A DNA stretch of 36,697 bases. It comes from Burkholderiaceae bacterium. Its GTDB lineage: Bacteria > Pseudomonadota > Gammaproteobacteria > Burkholderiales > Burkholderiaceae_D. Position numbers and translations under genes: made by a program. Below the pieces are notes generated by a model, which saw only the letters and a list, made by a program, of their open reading frames with translations, had not been told where the DNA came from and did not search any database. Below are positions 34,704 to 36,697 of this stretch, in pieces. The stretch spans positions 1 to 36,697 of the forward strand of contig JAFANH010000103.1 in the NCBI GenBank assembly GCA_019232795.1, given 5' to 3'. The first letter of the stretch is position 1, and every line of letters begins with the position of its first letter.

Positions 34704-34740
34704 TTAATGCGCGTGCACCTCTCTTTATTTGGAATAGAAC

Positions 34741-35250
34741 ATGGCCAACTCACTTGCCGCGATCGCTACCACGGACTTATGCGATGCCCACGAAGCAAAA
34801 CTGGCAGACGGCTCTTTGTGCGTGCTGCCGCCCGTATTCAAGGCCTTCGGCAAGCGCGTGGCGTTTCATGGACCGGCTTGCACGCTCAAGGTGTTTGAAG
34901 ACAACGCACTGGTACGGGCCACGCTGGAAACGGCGGGGCAGGGGCAGGTATTGGTGGTCGACGGCGGTGCCAGCCTGCGCTGCGCCTTGGTCGGTGGCCA
35001 GCTTGGCGTATTGGCCGAGAAAAACGGCTGGGCCGGCATCGTTGTCAATGGCTGTATTCGCGACTCGCTGGAAATAGCGGCTTGCGATATTGGCGTGCGT
35101 GCGCTTGCGCTGCACCCGCAAAGGGCTGCGAAAAAGGGTGTGGGCGAACGCAACGTGCGCGTCAATATCGCCGGTGTTGCTGTGTCGCCTGGCGATTGGA
35201 TTTATGTTGACGCAGACGGTATTCTTATATCGCGCATAAGACTCGATTAG
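34741..35250 (+). CDS. rraA: RraA-family protein (4-hydroxy-4-methyl-2-oxoglutarate aldolase or RNase E regulator)
   Basis: This 169-residue RraA-fold protein has the typical central motif [28 protein letters not shown] (about 86-113) and ends [17 protein letters not shown]. Members are either inhibitors of RNase E or class II aldolases acting on 4-hydroxy-4-methyl-2-oxoglutarate/oxaloacetate. The Arg-Asp in CIRDS is shared by both, so the activity cannot be decided from sequence. GGAATAGAAC precedes the ATG. It is separated from the amidase by the miniature element and from aceA by a 481-bp gap. Confidence 0.88.
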   Translation: MANSLAAIATTDLCDAHEAKLADGSLCVLPPVFKAFGKRVAFHGPACTLKVFEDNALVRATLETAGQGQVLVVDGGASLRCALVGGQLGVLAEKNGWAGIVVNGCIRDSLEIAACDIGVRALALHPQRAAKKGVGERNVRVNIAGVAVSPGDWIYVDADGILISRIRLD

Positions 35251-35348
35251 CTCTTCCGAGTAGTAGTGTGTCGGACCATGCTGGTCCCGCTTCCGTACAG
35301 ATCAGATTTCGCGCCGCTGATTCGGTCCCACCGTTCAGCGTCACACAT

Positions 35349-35455
35349 CCCCTCTCACGCTTGCGGGAGAGGGGTAGGGGAGAGGGTTTGCGCCAAGACC
35401 TTCGACCTTGCAAGTTCCCTCTCCCCCTTCCCCTCTCCCGCCAGCGGGCGAGGGG
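35349..35455. repeat. CCCTCTCCC-type paired hairpin repeat, copy 3
   Basis: The left unit is CCCCTCTCACGC-tt-GCGGGAGAGGGG then TAGGGGAGAGGG. The right unit is CCCTCTCCCCCTT then CCCCTCTCCCGC-ca-GCGGGCGAGGGG, with an approximately 30-bp middle containing GACCTTC as in copy 2. It lies about 100 bp after rraA and may act as its terminator. The rest of this 481-bp gap is the AT-rich aceA control region. Confidence 0.85.
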
Positions 35456-35483
35456 CGATCAGTCGACTCTCGACTGAGCAAAA

Positions 35484-35582
35484 TTTCACAAACCGAAAAT
35501 AATATTTCACATTGCGAAATTGGCGGTTGCGCAGCATCATCCGGCCATTTCATTTACAGGAATATTATTTCATATCGCAAAA
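35484..35582. promoter_or_regulatory. Phased TTTCA...CRAAA repeats upstream of aceA
   Basis: Three 15-bp sites, TTTCACAAACCGAAA (35484), TTTCACATTGCGAAA (35505) and TTTCATATCGCAAAA (35568), start 21 and 63 bp apart, whole numbers of helical turns. A weaker copy starts at 35548. Each is an imperfect inverted repeat of TTTCRCA around one base. They look like binding sites for one regulator of aceA; its identity is unknown. Confidence 0.5.
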
Positions 35583-35627
35583 AATTAAAATTAAGTATTT
35601 GAATTTAAAAGAATTAAATTTAGTTAT

Positions 35628-35645
35628 ATGTCTTATATAAGACAT
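35628..35645. promoter_or_regulatory. 18-bp perfect palindrome upstream of aceA
   Basis: ATGTCTTAT is followed by its exact reverse complement ATAAGACAT. It abuts the -35 region of the aceA promoter, a typical activator or repressor position. The bound protein is not known from the sequence. Confidence 0.6.
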
Positions 35646-35673
35646 TGCTGCTGTGCGGGAATGGGCATATGAT
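35645..35673 (+). promoter_or_regulatory. aceA promoter
   Basis: TTGCTG (35645-35650), 17 bp, TATGAT (35668-35673). The -10 matches at 5 of 6 positions and the -35 at only 3 of 6, so an activator bound at the adjoining palindrome or the phased repeats is plausible. The leader would be about 52 nt. Confidence 0.5.
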
Positions 35674-35731
35674 GCAGTCATCGGGTTTCGGTTTTGATTG
35701 CAGTTTTTAATTTCACCTCAGGAGAACGACC

Positions 35732-36697
35732 ATGACATCTCGCGAACAGCAAGTTCAGGCTTTGGCTAAGGATTGGGCAGAGAATCCGCGCTGGAAAAAC
35801 GTCAAGCGCAACTACACACCGGAAGACGTGGTGCGTCTGCGCGGTTCCGTGCAGATCGAGCATACGATCGCCAAGCGCGGTGCAGAGAAGCTGTGGAACC
35901 TGGTCAACAACGAACCCTTCGTCAATGCGCTCGGCGCCTTGACCGGTAACCAGGCCATGCAGCAAGTCAAGGCCGGCCTCAAGGCCATCTATCTGTCCGG
36001 CTGGCAAGTCGCCGGCGACGCCAACCTGGCCGGCGAAATGTATCCGGACCAGTCGCTGTACCCGGCCAATTCGGTGCCGATGGTGGTCAAGCGCATCAAC
36101 AACACCTTCCAGCGCGCCGACCAGATCCAATGGTCGGAAGGCAAGAACGACATCGACTTCTTCGCGCCCATCGTGGCCGACGCCGAAGCCGGTTTCGGCG
36201 GCGTGCTGAACGCCTTCGAATTGATGAAGTCCATGATCGAAGCCGGCGCTTCGGGCGTGCACTTCGAAGACCAGCTCGCTTCCGTCAAGAAGTGCGGCCA
36301 CATGGGCGGCAAGGTGCTGGTGCCGACCCGCGAAGCCGTTGAAAAGCTGAACGCCGCGCGTCTGGCTGCCGACGTCATGGGCACCTCCACGCTGGTGATC
36401 GCCCGTACCGACGCCGAAGCCGCCGATTTGCTGACCTCGGACGTCGACGACAACGACAAGGCATTCTGCACCGGTGAACGCACCGTCGAAGGCTTCTTCA
36501 AGACCCGCCCCGGCATCGAACAGGCGATTTCGCGCGGCCTGGCCTACGCTCCCTACGCCGACCTGGTCTGGTGCGAAACCGGCAAGCCGGACCTGGCCTT
36601 CGCCCGCAAGTTCGCCGAAGCGATCCATGCCAAGTTCCCGGGCAAGATGCTGTCCTATAACTGCTCGCCGTCGTTCAACTGGAAGAAGAATCTCGAC
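35732..36697 (+). CDS. aceA: Isocitrate lyase, 3' end outside window
   Basis: This enzyme splits isocitrate to glyoxylate and succinate, opening the glyoxylate bypass used on acetate, fatty acids and other C2 sources. The first 322 codons are present. Visible are [24 protein letters not shown] (about 89-112), ADAEAGFGG (about 149-157), the active-site signature KKCGHMGGK with catalytic Cys188, and the C-terminal [13 protein letters not shown]. coli AceA is 434 residues, so roughly a quarter lies beyond the edge. CAGGAG at 35719-35724 fixes the ATG. KKCGH separates it from methylisocitrate lyase, which is shorter and lacks the flanking [16 protein letters not shown] pattern. The acetyl-CoA released by Kbl could feed this bypass, but no direct link is shown. 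Confidence 0.95.
   Translation, partial: MTSREQQVQALAKDWAENPRWKNVKRNYTPEDVVRLRGSVQIEHTIAKRGAEKLWNLVNNEPFVNALGALTGNQAMQQVKAGLKAIYLSGWQVAGDANLAGEMYPDQSLYPANSVPMVVKRINNTFQRADQIQWSEGKNDIDFFAPIVADAEAGFGGVLNAFELMKSMIEAGASGVHFEDQLASVKKCGHMGGKVLVPTREAVEKLNAARLAADVMGTSTLVIARTDAEAADLLTSDVDDNDKAFCTGERTVEGFFKTRPGIEQAISRGLAYAPYADLVWCETGKPDLAFARKFAEAIHAKFPGKMLSYNCSPSFNWKKNLD

Overview
The window looks like chromosomal DNA of a betaproteobacterium in the order Burkholderiales, most likely the family Oxalobacteraceae (Herbaspirillum/Collimonas/Janthinobacterium type). The reasons are the gene set, the high-GC coding style, an SDR-type threonine dehydrogenase, and an alaA-hom-...-thrC-moeA-moaD-moaE-clpB order, which I recall (not searched) as a Burkholderiales backbone. 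I identify 23 genes and one gene remnant. No tRNA, rRNA, CRISPR array, complete insertion sequence or phage gene is visible.

Region 1 (1-6013, all minus strand) is a lipid A aminoarabinose (arn) cluster. Read in transcription order it is a small Mth938-like protein, arnT, arnB, arnC, and arnA split into a free formyltransferase and a free decarboxylase. The decarboxylase runs off the left edge. Region 2 (6275-13766) is aspartate-family amino-acid metabolism: alaA, hom and thrC. Between hom and thrC sits a threonine catabolism module (XRE-cupin regulator, kbl, tdh) bracketed on both sides by copies of a CCCTCTCCC-type hairpin repeat. Region 3 (13767-19466) holds a composite palindromic repeat, the tail-specific protease prc, the molybdopterin genes moeA-moaD-moaE translationally coupled to the fluoride channel crcB, and an unrecognised minus-strand gene. 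Region 4 is clpB behind a convincing heat-shock (sigma-32) promoter.

Region 5 (22154-34740) is the accessory part: three tandem paralogous TonB-dependent receptors (about 970 residues each), a small secreted protein, a Tat-type secreted amidase related to peptide amidases, and a broken copy of that amidase's signal-peptide region between receptors 2 and 3. The receptor mRNA leaders share a short hairpin with a GNRA-type loop 46-53 nt before each start codon, and receptors 1 and 2 share an identical promoter. A 174-bp IS5-like miniature inverted-repeat element with TTAA duplications sits exactly at the amidase stop codon, followed by an rraA-family gene. Region 6 is the start of aceA (isocitrate lyase), cut by the right edge, behind an AT-rich control region with an 18-bp perfect palindrome and helically phased TTTCAC...GCGAAA repeats.

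The most unusual signals are: (a) a two-palindrome module found twice whose arms differ in sequence but stay perfectly palindromic, each time lodged between the arms of a larger repeat hairpin; (b) the shared receptor leader hairpin; (c) the interleaving of threonine synthesis and breakdown genes between repeats; and (d) the receptor/amidase locus with signs of unit duplication and decay.
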